A stretch of DNA of 64,000 nt from Gymnothorax reevesii (Eukaryota > Chordata > Actinopteri > Anguilliformes > Muraenidae): positions 58,370,120 through 58,434,119 of the forward strand of contig CM056583.1 of the NCBI GenBank assembly GCA_029721435.1. The letters run 5' to 3'. The notes under the pieces were generated by a model. The model was not told the DNA's origin. It was given only the letters and a program-made list of their open reading frames with translations, and did not search any database. Positions 63,436-64,000 of this stretch are shown here, piece after piece (position 1 is the first letter of the stretch; the number at the start of each line of letters is the position of its first letter). The position numbers were made by a program, and so were the translations under genes.

Positions 63436-64000
63436 GCAATGGTCGTTTTTGTTTAGGAAAAAGTATTAACTCAGAGGTGACACTCCTGTATGGCTTGGTG
63501 TTGCGGAAAATGGTGAGAAAAAATTAATTTAACAAAAATAATTTTGTATGATGCTTTGCTTACTAAAAGGAGAAAGCGAATAAGGAGGGCATATGGATGT
63601 GAATACAGTTTGGAACTTGTTTGGAGAACAGGTTTGAATTTTCTCATTTGAAAGGGTATTAGTCTGATGCAGTACTTGATAGATACAATATGTTTAGAGA
63701 TTATACATTATGATACATTATTCCAAAGGATTACTGCCTGTTTTAGAAACTGTAGCAAGTTTGCAATGCAGACCAGCACATTGTCACCCAGTGAAAGATG
63801 CATTTATTCGCGGGCATAACCTAAGCGGTAGTGACATTTCTGCTATTTACCCTACAGAGTATTATTCAAATTCAATTGGCTAACTTGTAACTGCCAATGC
63901 TGCCCCATGTAGTTCTGAAATTCATTTGTACAGCTTAAGCTGCAACAACAATAATCGCACTTCTCTATCAGCATGAAGGAACAATGAAACAAATGTGACA
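63436..64000. other. xpo7 intron 22, right edge
   Basis: No exon or repeat recognised up to the window end. Confidence 0.4.

Noticed and set aside
61667..64000. Search for xpo7 exon 23 (expected peptide starting GNRILTLG)
   Set aside because: No matching sequence with splice sites was seen, so the exon must lie beyond the window.
1..64000. CRISPR arrays, operons, prophage or prokaryotic defence genes
   Set aside because: The DNA is plainly vertebrate nuclear. Tandem repeats seen are minisatellites or transposon-borne, without spacer structure.
1..64000. Functional tRNA or rRNA genes
   Set aside because: Only SINE-borne tRNA-like (62741-62926) and 5S-like (22200-22270) remnants were seen. 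Both have retroposon tails and target duplications.

Overview
This window is vertebrate nuclear DNA, most likely from a ray-finned (teleost) fish. The evidence is a spliced vertebrate gene with consensus splice sites, very abundant Tc1/mariner and hAT elements of kinds typical of fish genomes, a 5S-rRNA-derived SINE and a tRNA-derived SINE. I do not name a species. It is one ordinary gene locus swollen by nested transposons, and I see no prokaryotic-style gene cluster, CRISPR array or defence system.

Two protein-coding genes can be supported, arranged head to head. On the minus strand lie the first two coding exons of a DOK adaptor gene, probably dok2 (exon 1 at 10934-10993, exon 2 at 1665-1967). 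They encode a PH domain, and the rest of the gene lies beyond the left edge. On the plus strand, xpo7 (exportin 7, an importin-beta family nuclear transport receptor) starts at 19617 with a six-codon exon. It can be followed through 22 coding exons to 61666, giving 2428 coding bases or about 809 residues, and it continues beyond the right edge. Every exon junction keeps the reading frame. Two xpo7 introns carry perfect U12-type (minor spliceosome) donors, one AT-AC and one GT-AG, and a third intron has a GC donor.

Layout: 1-11 kb is dok2 with two Tc1/mariner copies, a Tc1 relic and a TTAA-flanked element nested in one of them. 11-19.6 kb is the intergenic region with a small hAT MITE, a Tc1 fragment, two opposed Ty3/gypsy relics and a 230-bp tandem repeat. 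19.6-29.5 kb is the long first intron of xpo7, with a Tc1 relic split by a 5S-derived SINE, a hAT element and another Tc1 copy. 29.5-46.4 kb holds exons 2-13. 46.4-54.7 kb is dominated by a 4.4-kb long-TIR element containing a minisatellite element, which in turn contains a hAT element with a perfect 8-bp target duplication. 54.7-61.7 kb holds exons 15-22, with a Tc1 in intron 18 that carries a second element and, inside that, a MITE. 61.7-64 kb is intron 22, with another nested stack.

The most unusual DNA is a family of elements that begin with a short perfect hairpin next to a T-run, continue with a GTCCGTC-rich stretch, and in two copies carry 5-7 tandem units of about 146 bp. The best-supported gene-level observations are the U12-type introns and the GC-AG intron. 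All calls come from reading the sequence and from remembered family knowledge; no database search was possible.
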